Shown: one piece after another, positions 33,191-39,375 of the stretch | Layout of the letters: every line of letters begins with the position of its first letter | How positions within the stretch are numbered: the stretch's first letter is position 1 | Source of the DNA: an uncultured Collinsella sp. | GTDB taxonomy: Bacteria > Actinomycetota > Coriobacteriia > Coriobacteriales > Coriobacteriaceae | Assembly (NCBI GenBank): GCA_900549345.1 | Contig: UROC01000011.1 | Location: forward strand, 1 to 39,375 | Direction: 5' to 3' | Length of the DNA: 39,375 bases | Notes under the pieces: generated by a model | Seen by the model: the letters and a program-made list of their open reading frames with translations, nothing else | What the model was told of the DNA's origin: nothing | Database searches by the model: none | Made by a program: the position numbers and the translations under genes

Positions 33191-33556
33191 ATGTTCAGTA
33201 CTGTTAAGTCGTGTAAGCTCTTGGTTTTCCTCGGCCTCGCTCTTTGTTTGTTGCTGCCGGGAGCCCCCGCTTTTGCGGATACCCCGATGCCTCCTTCCCA
33301 TGAGAGCAGCCAGTGTGCCCTCGTTGAGCCCCTCGGGTATACGGACGACGTCGTCGATACCTACTGGAGCTACAGCTGTCCTCGCGGCGTAAGCGGGCAC
33401 AGCATCTCGATGTTCAACATCTCTTACAAGACGATTTCCTACCGAAATGGCTATCGCCGATCCGCGCATCATAGGGAATCCCGCCTCGCTGCAATGTGCT
33501 CCTGTGGTGTTCTTGGCACAACTGATAAATGGCAATTTGTCTATAGCACCTACTAG
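33191..33556 (+). CDS. Small secreted peptide precursor P1
   Basis: A 121-residue precursor. Residues 1-29 form a Sec signal peptide: basic start, hydrophobic core LLVFLGLALCLLL, and AFA before a likely cut at 29/30. The mature part (about 92 residues) has four cysteines (42, 63, 103, 105), YKTISYRNGY at 79-88 and the C-terminal pattern G109-x4-W114-x3-Y118-x2-Y121. Both patterns recur in P2. ATG 33191 has GGAGAGG upstream. It is followed by a hairpin terminator and a transporter gene. A bacteriocin or a signalling peptide is the best guess; a lactococcin 972-type relation is possible but not shown. Confidence 0.8.
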   Translation: MFSTVKSCKLLVFLGLALCLLLPGAPAFADTPMPPSHESSQCALVEPLGYTDDVVDTYWSYSCPRGVSGHSISMFNISYKTISYRNGYRRSAHHRESRLAAMCSCGVLGTTDKWQFVYSTY

Positions 33557-33563
33557 ATGCGAG

Positions 33564-33596
33564 GAAGGGCCGAGCATTTTGTTCGGCCCTTCTGTT
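33564..33596 (+). terminator. Hairpin between P1 and its transporter
   Basis: GAAGGGCCGA (33564-33573) and TCGGCCCTTC (33583-33592) form a perfect 10-bp stem; the 3' side has only TGTT. It is probably a partial terminator giving more P1 transcript than transporter transcript. Confidence 0.75.
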
Positions 33597-33622
33597 CCGA
33601 CTGGATGAGGTTAAGGTTGGCG

Positions 33623-35845
33623 ATGAATATGCTCAAAATCTCGAAGGCGATCTTTAGGTCGCTTCTCTCCTCCAGGTCGCTCTGTGTTGTCGTTGTTGCG
33701 TTGATGGTTCTTTGTGCTCTGCCCGTCTTCAGGAGCGCGGCTGGCATCGACGGACGGGTCGAATACCTCGAGTCGGGAATAACCCGTGTTGAGCAGGAAT
33801 TGTCAGCATCCTATGCGGATGCGCTTGTGAATGCGGGGGAGGACGGTGTCTATACCTCTTCATCAAGCATGCCCGCGCTTCTGTACCCTCTTGCCGCGGG
33901 ACGTCTTATCTTGGCACCGCTCTCTCCCCTACTTCCGTTTCTGCAGATATCGGATGGAGAGTACACCTATTATGACGGATCGAAGGAGTACTTGCTATGG
34001 GTCGCAACGGCCGTTGCCGTCTCGTTCCTTGCCGCGCGTCTTAACAAACGTGAAAAGCTCATCATCCAGGCACCGATGGGCGAGCTGGGTAGACTTGTTG
34101 CATCGAGCGTATGGGCGAGTGTTTTTGCAATGCTTGCCGTCCTCGCCATCAATCTTCCAGGGATAATCGCCGCGCTTGTGAAGAATGGCCCGGGCTCGCC
34201 GTTCTATCCGATAGGCTACATTCAATATGCGACTCCGGTTATCAAACCGGCTTGGCTGGTGTTCGCGCAGACGGCCATCTTGCAATTCTTGGTGGCAGCG
34301 TTCATCTCGCTTGTCGTTCACCTTGCCGTGAAGATTGCCAATAACCCTACGCTTGGAATCGTGTTCGTATGTGCCCTGATGGGGGTGACGATGGTTCCCG
34401 GGTATTACGGAAGATCCATCGCTTTACGTGAGTTCGCCCTGTTGAATCCCCTTACGTATGCGAACACTGAGTTGACCGTCGGCGCCTATAGCCCGTACCC
34501 GACAACGCAGATAGTGAATCTGCCTGGACTTTGCTTCGAGCGTGGCGCGATTGCCCTCGTATGCGCAATCGGGATCGAGGTGCTGGCAATTAGCCTGCTT
34601 TGCGTTGCTGGAAAGAGCGGCTGCGCGTGCCCGATATCCCCGATTTGTCTTGAGAGAGGTTCCTTCACTGCATCGAGAACGGCAACTCGTTCGAGCGCTT
34701 GTGCCTCCGCCGTTGCATACGTAAGAACGATGGGGAAACTGCTCCTGCGTTCTCCTACCCTCGCCGTATGCGCGATTGCAATGTCGACGACGATGCTGGC
34801 CCCGGCTCTGGTCGAGATGTTTCCTGACGCTGATAACGTTTCCGCTGTTCGGTATAGGGATGGGGAGCTCCGTTCAATAGATCGGTATCTAGAGCAGAAC
34901 GCTGCGAATATGGACGTCGAGGGCAAAGCGACCCTGGAAGACATGCGGGATGCTCTTTCGGGTTTCGTGTACGCGCCTATGCCTGCGGAGGGGTTTCGAA
35001 GCCTTGCGACGTACGAGCGCGCTCGAGGTGAGCTGGGCGCGGCAGATGCGACTCTCCTGCAATCGATCGGAATCGAGCCGGAGACTCCTTCTCGTGCGGA
35101 GGCGCGCGCCCTTCTGCTTGAGTCGATCGCGAGCTTGCCGGACCCCAAGGTTTACGAGTTAAGTACGAAGATGCCCCCATTAATCCTCCTTTCGTATCTC
35201 CAGGCAGCGCTTCCCTCCTTATTTTTGCTGTTGCCCGTGGTTGTCACATCGCTCGCGTGCACCCACCTGCAGTGTCGTTCCCTTCTGGTTCTCCAGATCC
35301 CCGCAACAGCGCATGTGCGTTTTCTGACGGCTGTTGCGCTGGCTCTCCTGCTTGGCTTGGTGCTGCTTTTGGTGTCGATGGTTCCCGCTGTCGTTGTGTC
35401 CGTGATTAAGAACGGTGCGGGTGGATCGGAGTATCCCGTCGCTCTCATTCGGGCGGGAGCTTCGACAACGTCCATGGTGGGGGAGGCGGTGTTGTGCAGT
35501 ATTCCGTTGCTGGTCATGGCATACGGCGTGATTTCCGTCGTCGCTGCGTTGACAGCAGCGATTAGCCGCAACCCCGTTGTCACCGGAATGGTTTGCGCGG
35601 TTCTCTTGGTGTTGGGTTCGTTGAGCGCTCATGTTGAAAGCGTGGGCATGGGCGTCGCGCTGCTGGCTCCATTCGCCTCGTTTGATCCCGCTTCCCAGGT
35701 GGGGACGATTGGGTTCCTTGGGCGAGGGACGAACGCGATGCCTTTTGGAGAGGTCGTCGGCGCATCGGGCGCTCTGCTGGTGGTCTTGGGCGCCGTATCT
35801 CCGTTGATGGTGCGCCTGAGTGTTCCAAAGATCGAAAGGGGATGA
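33623..35845 (+). CDS. Duplicated ABC-2-like membrane protein (MM)
   Basis: A 740-residue polytopic protein made of two homologous halves (about 1-360 and 385-740). Each half has one N-terminal helix, an outside loop and several helices. The same motif NGxGxxxYP[IV] appears at about 188-197 (NGPGSPFYPI) and in the second half near 597 (NGAGGSEYPV), each inside a longer matching block. A helical outside loop rich in acidic residues lies at about 420-510. ATG 33623 is chosen because AAGG lies 6 bases upstream; earlier in-frame ATGs fall in the terminator region. It forms a transporter with the ATPase that starts 5 bases after its stop. No family name can be given with confidence. Confidence 0.8.
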   Translation: MNMLKISKAIFRSLLSSRSLCVVVVALMVLCALPVFRSAAGIDGRVEYLESGITRVEQELSASYADALVNAGEDGVYTSSSSMPALLYPLAAGRLILAPLSPLLPFLQISDGEYTYYDGSKEYLLWVATAVAVSFLAARLNKREKLIIQAPMGELGRLVASSVWASVFAMLAVLAINLPGIIAALVKNGPGSPFYPIGYIQYATPVIKPAWLVFAQTAILQFLVAAFISLVVHLAVKIANNPTLGIVFVCALMGVTMVPGYYGRSIALREFALLNPLTYANTELTVGAYSPYPTTQIVNLPGLCFERGAIALVCAIGIEVLAISLLCVAGKSGCACPISPICLERGSFTASRTATRSSACASAVAYVRTMGKLLLRSPTLAVCAIAMSTTMLAPALVEMFPDADNVSAVRYRDGELRSIDRYLEQNAANMDVEGKATLEDMRDALSGFVYAPMPAEGFRSLATYERARGELGAADATLLQSIGIEPETPSRAEARALLLESIASLPDPKVYELSTKMPPLILLSYLQAALPSLFLLLPVVVTSLACTHLQCRSLLVLQIPATAHVRFLTAVALALLLGLVLLLVSMVPAVVVSVIKNGAGGSEYPVALIRAGASTTSMVGEAVLCSIPLLVMAYGVISVVAALTAAISRNPVVTGMVCAVLLVLGSLSAHVESVGMGVALLAPFASFDPASQVGTIGFLGRGTNAMPFGEVVGASGALLVVLGAVSPLMVRLSVPKIERG

Positions 35846-35850
35846 TCTCG

Positions 35851-36591
35851 ATGATTGACCTTCAAACGCTGACGATCTCTTATGGAAAGAAGGTGCTCGT
35901 AGATTCGGTGAACGCTGAGTTTGCCCCGGGTACGGTCTACGGTCTCGTCGCTCCGAACGGGCATGGAAAGACGACGTTGCTGCGTGCGATGGCAGGTTTG
36001 CCGGGTCCTCGCGTGGACGGGAGCATCGTTCTGGATGAGGTGCAGGGTACGGGTGCGAGAGAGGTCCGTTCTATGATCTTCTATGCACCTGGTGAGGGGA
36101 CGCTGCTGTATCCCGGATTGCGTGCGGAAGATCACCTCAAGATGGTTTGCGATATGTGGCCGCATGCTCGCGATATCGAAGAGATAGTGGAACAAACGCA
36201 GATAGGCGAGTTCGCGAAGATGAGGATCCGCACTCTGAGCCAGGGCATGAAGCAGCAGCTTACCCTGGCGATTGCATATGCGACGGGCGCGCGGTACCTT
36301 CTATTAGATGAGCCCATGAACGCGCTCGACCCCAGCAGGGTGGACTTGCATTCCGAGATTCTCAGGAAGCTGGCCGATTCTGGTACGTGCATCATCATGT
36401 CATCCCACATCTTGGATTCGGTCGATAGGCTGTGCGATGAGATTCTGTTTTTGAAGGATGGGAGGCTCATTAGAAGCATTCCGCAAGATGATGCTGCGCC
36501 GAAGTCTCCTGGATCCCATTTCGCAAAGCCTGCCGGACGCGCCGAGGGTGCGCTAAGCACGTATCGGCGACTCTACGAAAAGGGCGGGTAG
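35851..36591 (+). CDS. ABC transporter ATPase of cassette 1 (N)
   Basis: A 246-residue ATPase: Walker A APNGHGKTT (34-42), signature LSQGMKQQ (129-136), Walker B LLLDEP (150-155) and switch histidine H186. The LSxGMKQ signature places it with ABC-2 drug and bacteriocin exporters (NatA/BcrA type), not the LolD/MacB type. The Q-loop region reads YAPGEGTLLYP, lacking the usual glutamine at its normal place. ATG 35851 is preferred over 35842, whose spacing to AAAGGGG would be nil, though the latter overlaps the previous stop. It powers the MM protein upstream, probably for export of or immunity to P1. Confidence 0.9.
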   Translation: MIDLQTLTISYGKKVLVDSVNAEFAPGTVYGLVAPNGHGKTTLLRAMAGLPGPRVDGSIVLDEVQGTGAREVRSMIFYAPGEGTLLYPGLRAEDHLKMVCDMWPHARDIEEIVEQTQIGEFAKMRIRTLSQGMKQQLTLAIAYATGARYLLLDEPMNALDPSRVDLHSEILRKLADSGTCIIMSSHILDSVDRLCDEILFLKDGRLIRSIPQDDAAPKSPGSHFAKPAGRAEGALSTYRRLYEKGG

Positions 36592-36744
36592 AAATGCAAG
36601 TTAAAAATCTATGTGGCCAATGTGATACCGTTGAACCCGCATATCGATACCGCTCAGCCATTCGCCTCGCCCCCGTCGCACGTATCTTCATCCGGTCTGT
36701 TACTTTTAATCTAACAATTCTTTGAGGAACGTAGGTGCTTCTAA
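36592..36744 (+). promoter_or_regulatory. Gap between the two cassettes
   Basis: 153 bases without a gene, holding the presumed promoter of cassette 2. It contains GTTACTTTTAA at about 36699-36709, matching GTTACTTTTTAA before the palindrome at 33108, which hints at common control. No terminator for cassette 1 is evident. Confidence 0.4.
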
Positions 36745-38559
36745 ATGTACTGTCGACTTCTTCTCAAACTAATCCTAAGAGACAGGGCCGTATGGATTTG
36801 TACGCTCGTTCTCGCTGCAGCCTTTTCCGTCCCCATTGCGTTCAATTCACCCATCTACGGGCCCTTCTTTATGAAACAGGGCATGCAGGGCTTTGTCGAC
36901 GCATTCAATACGCGCGCGCCCCAGGCCAGCGGCACAGACCTATCTCCAGAGCAGCAAGCTGACGCGGAGCTTGCAAGATACGCGAACGCCGCCCTTGCCG
37001 CTCAAACCGACGCCGCCTTTCTCGATTCTGCCGAGAGCTACTACGCGCTCATGGACGAAGGCTTCCAATCCGGGTCCATCGTGGGAGACCGAGAGACCAA
37101 TGACGCGGAGCTCGCGTATTGCCGTGCCCTGAGCAGCTCCGGCATCACGGATATCCCGGCCTCCGCAAGCGACCTGCCATTCCTTTCCTTCCTGCCTTAC
37201 GCCATTGCCGCGGCGCCGTCTTTCCTTCCCTTCATCCCCTTCCTTCTCTCGTCGATACTCGTGCTCGGCGCCACAAGGCCCGGGACCCTGGCGGCGAAGG
37301 CGCCCGCGCCCAAATTCCGGCGCCTTATCCAGATCGTGTTTTCGATAATCGCCGCGGGGACCGCGATGCTCCTCGCCGGCCTCGCACCCGGGGGCATTTA
37401 CGCCTTGGCCCTAAACGGCTTCGGGCAAATTGGGTACCCGATCTCCTTCTTCCATGACGGCGCGCTTACCACCACGACCGCGGGAAACGTCTTCACAGCC
37501 CTGCTTATCGCGCTGCTTGCGGGCGGAACCTTGATATCCGTTTGCTCCGCCGTCATATCGACCGCAACGAGGCGCGTCCTCGCGGGCCCCCTTACCTCCG
37601 CGCTGCTTGTCGCGGCCCCGGCATTCCCGTTACTGTCCGATTCGGCACTAGGGCATAATGCCGTGCTCGGGCTCCTGCCACTGCCCGTATTCTCGCCTAT
37701 CGAGGCAACGGGTTACGTAGGATGCTTCCCGACAGAATTCATTGGCTCCGGTTCAGGCAGCGCATCGATGCTTGCCGTGGCCCTGGCATACGTCGCGGTC
37801 TTTTTTACGGTCGGCGCCGTTGCGACACGTTCCCCCAAACAGCCTGGCCCCGCGAAAAAGCACCATGGGCTCGAGCTTCTGGACGCGAGCGTGGGATACG
37901 GAAGCACGACGATACTTTCAATCGGGTCGCTTTTCCTGAGCCCGGGAACGGCGGCGGGCCTCGTTGCTCCCAACGGCTCGGGGAAAACCACCCTTCTTGA
38001 AGCGCTGTCGGGCCAATTTCCCACCCGCATCCGCTCGGGAAGCCTGGCGGCAGACGGAATCTGCCAACGTCGATCAGCCGAATTTGCAGAACTCGTCTAC
38101 CTGAGCTCTTCGGGCAGCGCGGATCTCTATCCCACGCTATCGGCCATCGAGCACCTTGCTTTCGTTAGGGAGGCGTGGAAATCGGCCGCCGACATCGACT
38201 CGCTCTGCGACTCCCTCGGAATCTCCCCATATCTCGACAAGCCGACCCGTAAACTCTCGACGGGAATGAAGCAGCAGGTAAAGCTTGCCATGGCGATAGC
38301 GACCGATTGCCCGTACCTCATCCTCGATGAACCGCTGAACGGCCTCGATCCGGGAAAGCGGAAAACCTCCTGCGACGCGATGCGCAGCGAGGTGGCGCGG
38401 GGACGCAGCGTGCTCATTTCAAGCCATCTGCTCGACGACCTGGCAGACCTCACCAACTCGTTCTACTTCATCGAGGCCGGCACGCTCGTGGAAAAGATCA
38501 AGTCGTCCTCGCAGACGCTCAAGCAGGAATACCTCGATACATACGAGGGAGGTGAATGA
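36745..38559 (+). CDS. Fused membrane-ATPase ABC half transporter (MN)
   Basis: A 604-residue fusion. Residues 1-365 are one membrane half-unit of the type seen twice in MM: a first helix at about 12-32, an outside loop rich in Ala, Asp and Glu (about 45-145), then helices, with NGFGQIGYPI at 224-233. Residues 375-604 are an ATPase: Walker A APNGSGKTT (408-416), signature LSTGMKQQ (504-511), Walker B LILDEP (525-530), H561. The Q-loop again lacks glutamine (YLSSSGSADLYP). As a half transporter it would act as a homodimer. The P2 ATG follows one base after its stop, so the two are coupled. The ribosome site (GTAGGTG) is weak. Confidence 0.88.
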   Translation: MYCRLLLKLILRDRAVWICTLVLAAAFSVPIAFNSPIYGPFFMKQGMQGFVDAFNTRAPQASGTDLSPEQQADAELARYANAALAAQTDAAFLDSAESYYALMDEGFQSGSIVGDRETNDAELAYCRALSSSGITDIPASASDLPFLSFLPYAIAAAPSFLPFIPFLLSSILVLGATRPGTLAAKAPAPKFRRLIQIVFSIIAAGTAMLLAGLAPGGIYALALNGFGQIGYPISFFHDGALTTTTAGNVFTALLIALLAGGTLISVCSAVISTATRRVLAGPLTSALLVAAPAFPLLSDSALGHNAVLGLLPLPVFSPIEATGYVGCFPTEFIGSGSGSASMLAVALAYVAVFFTVGAVATRSPKQPGPAKKHHGLELLDASVGYGSTTILSIGSLFLSPGTAAGLVAPNGSGKTTLLEALSGQFPTRIRSGSLAADGICQRRSAEFAELVYLSSSGSADLYPTLSAIEHLAFVREAWKSAADIDSLCDSLGISPYLDKPTRKLSTGMKQQVKLAMAIATDCPYLILDEPLNGLDPGKRKTSCDAMRSEVARGRSVLISSHLLDDLADLTNSFYFIEAGTLVEKIKSSSQTLKQEYLDTYEGGE

Positions 38560-38560
38560 C

Positions 38561-38905
38561 ATGAAACTATTTGAACAGCTGAAGTCCAATGCGTCGCGCA
38601 TGGCTGTCTACGCCATCCTCGTGGCAACGGCTTTATGCGGAATCGCGGCACCCGTCTATGCGCTCAACGGGGAGAAAGGCGATGTCGAACCCGCGTACAT
38701 GGCTTCGACGGTTAAGGACCGGTACAAAGCCTTCTCTGGAGACACGTTTTACGTAGCAGAGTACGACACGACCTACCGTCAGCTTCGCTACAACAAGGGC
38801 TACGACTATCTAGGCGCAGAGGCAATCAGCTATACGTCGGGTTGGTACCGCTCCAACTATGGACACATAACCCAGTTCAAGTGTAACTACCGTGTGTACA
38901 ACTAA
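38561..38905 (+). CDS. Small secreted peptide precursor P2
   Basis: A 114-residue precursor related to P1. Residues 1-34 form a signal peptide (MAVYAILVATALCGIAA core; VYA before a likely cut at 34/35). The mature part (about 80 residues) is rich in tyrosine, with YRQLRYNKGY at 72-81 and the C-terminal pattern G101-x4-F106-x3-Y110-x2-Y113-N114. It has one mature cysteine (C108). ATG 38561 follows GAGGGAGGTG at good spacing and is one base past the MN stop; a GTG at 38552 overlaps that stop and is less likely. A strong terminator follows. Function is inferred as for P1. Confidence 0.8.
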   Translation: MKLFEQLKSNASRMAVYAILVATALCGIAAPVYALNGEKGDVEPAYMASTVKDRYKAFSGDTFYVAEYDTTYRQLRYNKGYDYLGAEAISYTSGWYRSNYGHITQFKCNYRVYN

Positions 38906-38920
38906 AGCAACCGGCCGGGA

Positions 38921-38955
38921 CGAGGGGTGACGCAAAAGCGTCGCCCCTCGTTTTT
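38921..38955 (+). terminator. Terminator after P2
   Basis: CGAGGGGTGACGC (38921-38933), an AAAA loop and GCGTCGCCCCTCG (38938-38950) pair over 13 bases with one G-U, followed by five T residues. Confidence 0.93.
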
Positions 38956-38964
38956 AACCATGTC

Positions 38965-38983
38965 AACTGAACCTAGTTCAGTT
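38965..38983. repeat. Palindrome beside the right island repeat
   Basis: AACTGAAC (38965-38972), CTA, GTTCAGTT (38976-38983) is a perfect inverted repeat ending 1 base before the right direct repeat. It has no counterpart at the left end and could be a recombinase core site. Confidence 0.6.
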
Positions 38984-38984
38984 T

Positions 38985-39048
38985 GGTTGATTTCCGATCT
39001 CAGCCGAACACGTTGAGCGGAAAGGCCGTTCCCGCAGTCAGTCGAACG
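38985..39048 (+). repeat. Right direct repeat of the island
   Basis: 64 bases matching 31356-31419 with three substitutions and no gaps. Confidence 0.85.
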
Positions 39049-39078
39049 TCCCCGGGGCCCTTCTCAGGCCCCGGGGAC
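39048..39078. repeat. GTCCCC/GGGGAC palindrome upstream of rpmE
   Basis: Arms 39048-39059 and 39067-39078 are perfectly complementary over 12 bases with a 7-base loop, opening with GTCCCC and closing with GGGGAC like the other intergenic palindromes. It touches the last base of the right island repeat. Confidence 0.75.
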
Positions 39079-39159
39079 GGCATTTTCCCAGTTGAAGGAA
39101 CGGTGGAGATGTGTTTCGATGGGTCAGATTCGTGTCGTTCCGAAAAGACCGTGAACCTT

Positions 39160-39188
39160 TTGTGGGACGCGCGGCGCCGTGGTACCAT
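39160..39188 (+). promoter_or_regulatory. Candidate rpmE promoter
   Basis: TTGTGG (39160-39165) and TACCAT (39183-39188) are 17 bases apart, leaving a leader of about 78 bases before rpmE. Confidence 0.6.
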
Positions 39189-39194
39189 AGCCGA

Positions 39195-39272
39195 GTTTGT
39201 TGTCTTGGTCGGAAACCAAGACGCCTTATGCGCTGATCGGTAACCAGCGCCTGACCAATAAGGAGTCCTACC
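39195..39272 (+). ncRNA. Structured leader RNA of rpmE (L31 leader type)
   Basis: Hairpin 1: GTCTTGGT (39202-39209) with ACCAAGAC (39215-39222). Hairpin 2: GCGCTG (39230-39235) with CAGCGC (39245-39250). GACCAA (39253-39258), next to the ribosome site AAGGAG (39259-39264), can instead pair with TTGGTC (39205-39210) of hairpin 1, giving an exclusive alternative fold. L31 leader RNAs by which the protein controls its own synthesis have been described in several groups, including Coriobacteria; the match to that class is inferred. Confidence 0.6.
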
Positions 39273-39375
39273 ATGAAGCAGGGTATCCATCCCCAGTATG
39301 TCGAGTGCACGGTGACGTGCTCCTGCGGCAACACCTTCAAGACGCACGCTACCGTGTCCGAGATGAAGGTCGAGC
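39273..39375 (+). CDS. rpmE: 50S ribosomal protein L31 (bL31), N-terminal part
   Basis: The first 34 codons: MKQGIHPQYVECTVTCSCGN followed by TFKTHATVSEMKVE; the window ends inside the gene. It resembles the zinc-binding L31 form through its cysteine pattern (C in VEC, CSC). AAGGAG precedes the ATG. It is the first core gene on the right of the island. Confidence 0.93.
   Translation, partial: MKQGIHPQYVECTVTCSCGNTFKTHATVSEMKVE

Larger units (their letters stand above)
31356..39048. mobile_element. Genomic island bounded by direct repeats
   Basis: About 7.7 kb between two near-identical 64-base repeats, inserted between the ACT-gltA unit and rpmE. Contents: the catalytic part of a tyrosine recombinase at the left end, an HTH regulator with a DUF2975-type partner, and two peptide-plus-ABC-transporter cassettes. 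The first cassette is less GC-rich than the flanking core genes. No replication or conjugation gene is present, so it cannot move on its own as it stands. The repeats may be att sites or a dispersed repeat at which recombination occurred. Confidence 0.7.

Noticed and set aside
33191..33556. P1 as a true lactococcin 972
   Set aside because: Some aromatic and histidine-serine features are reminiscent, but the conserved GGxWxYG start and the Lys/Ala/Ser-rich end are missing, and the ATPases are of another type. Left as an open possibility only.

Overview
The window looks like a chromosome segment of a high-GC Gram-positive gut anaerobe of the Coriobacteriia, most like Collinsella. This rests on the GC-rich codon use, the frequent GTG/TTG starts in ribosomal genes, the purine and selenium-molybdenum hydroxylase accessory genes, and a structured rpmE leader. 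The genus is an inference from gene content, not from a database match.

Layout. (1) Bases 1-6680 hold part of an anaerobic purine catabolism / selenium-dependent molybdenum hydroxylase cluster: the end of ygeW, a MocA-like cytidylyltransferase, a dihydropyrimidinase-type amidohydrolase, YqeC (reverse strand), YqeB, an XdhC-family protein and an NCS2 purine permease. The hydroxylase itself must lie outside the window. (2) Bases 7001-17657 hold a ribosomal protein superoperon: rplE-rpsN-rpsH-rplF-rplR-rpsE-rpmD-rplO-secY-adk-map, infA, rpmJ-rpsM-rpsK-rpsD-rpoA-rplQ, a strong terminator, then truA. The S10-rplX part that usually precedes rplE is absent. (3) Bases 17810-31174 are core housekeeping genes: a family 2 glycosyltransferase-like protein, argR, a class A penicillin-binding protein (reverse), a U32 protein, tyrS, adenine deaminase, two Cof-type HAD phosphatases, citrate synthase and an ACT-domain protein. 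Intergenic palindromes carrying GGGGAC/GTCCCC are scattered here. (4) Bases 31356-39048 are a genomic island bounded by a 64-base direct repeat (61 of 64 identical). (5) Bases 39160-39375 hold the promoter, a structured leader and the start of rpmE.

The island is the novel part. It carries the catalytic half of a tyrosine recombinase, a YozG-type HTH regulator with a DUF2975-type membrane partner, and two cassettes that each pair one small secreted peptide (P1, 121 aa; P2, 114 aa) with an ABC-2-like exporter. The cassettes are arranged P1 - MM - N | MN - P2: in the first, two membrane half-units are fused and the ATPase is separate; in the second, one membrane half-unit is fused to its ATPase. 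All three membrane half-units share the motif NGxGxxxYP[IV]. The two peptides share a tyrosine motif and a C-terminal pattern at nearly the same spacing. I infer a two-peptide secreted antimicrobial or signalling system with its own export or immunity transporters, in a family I cannot name.
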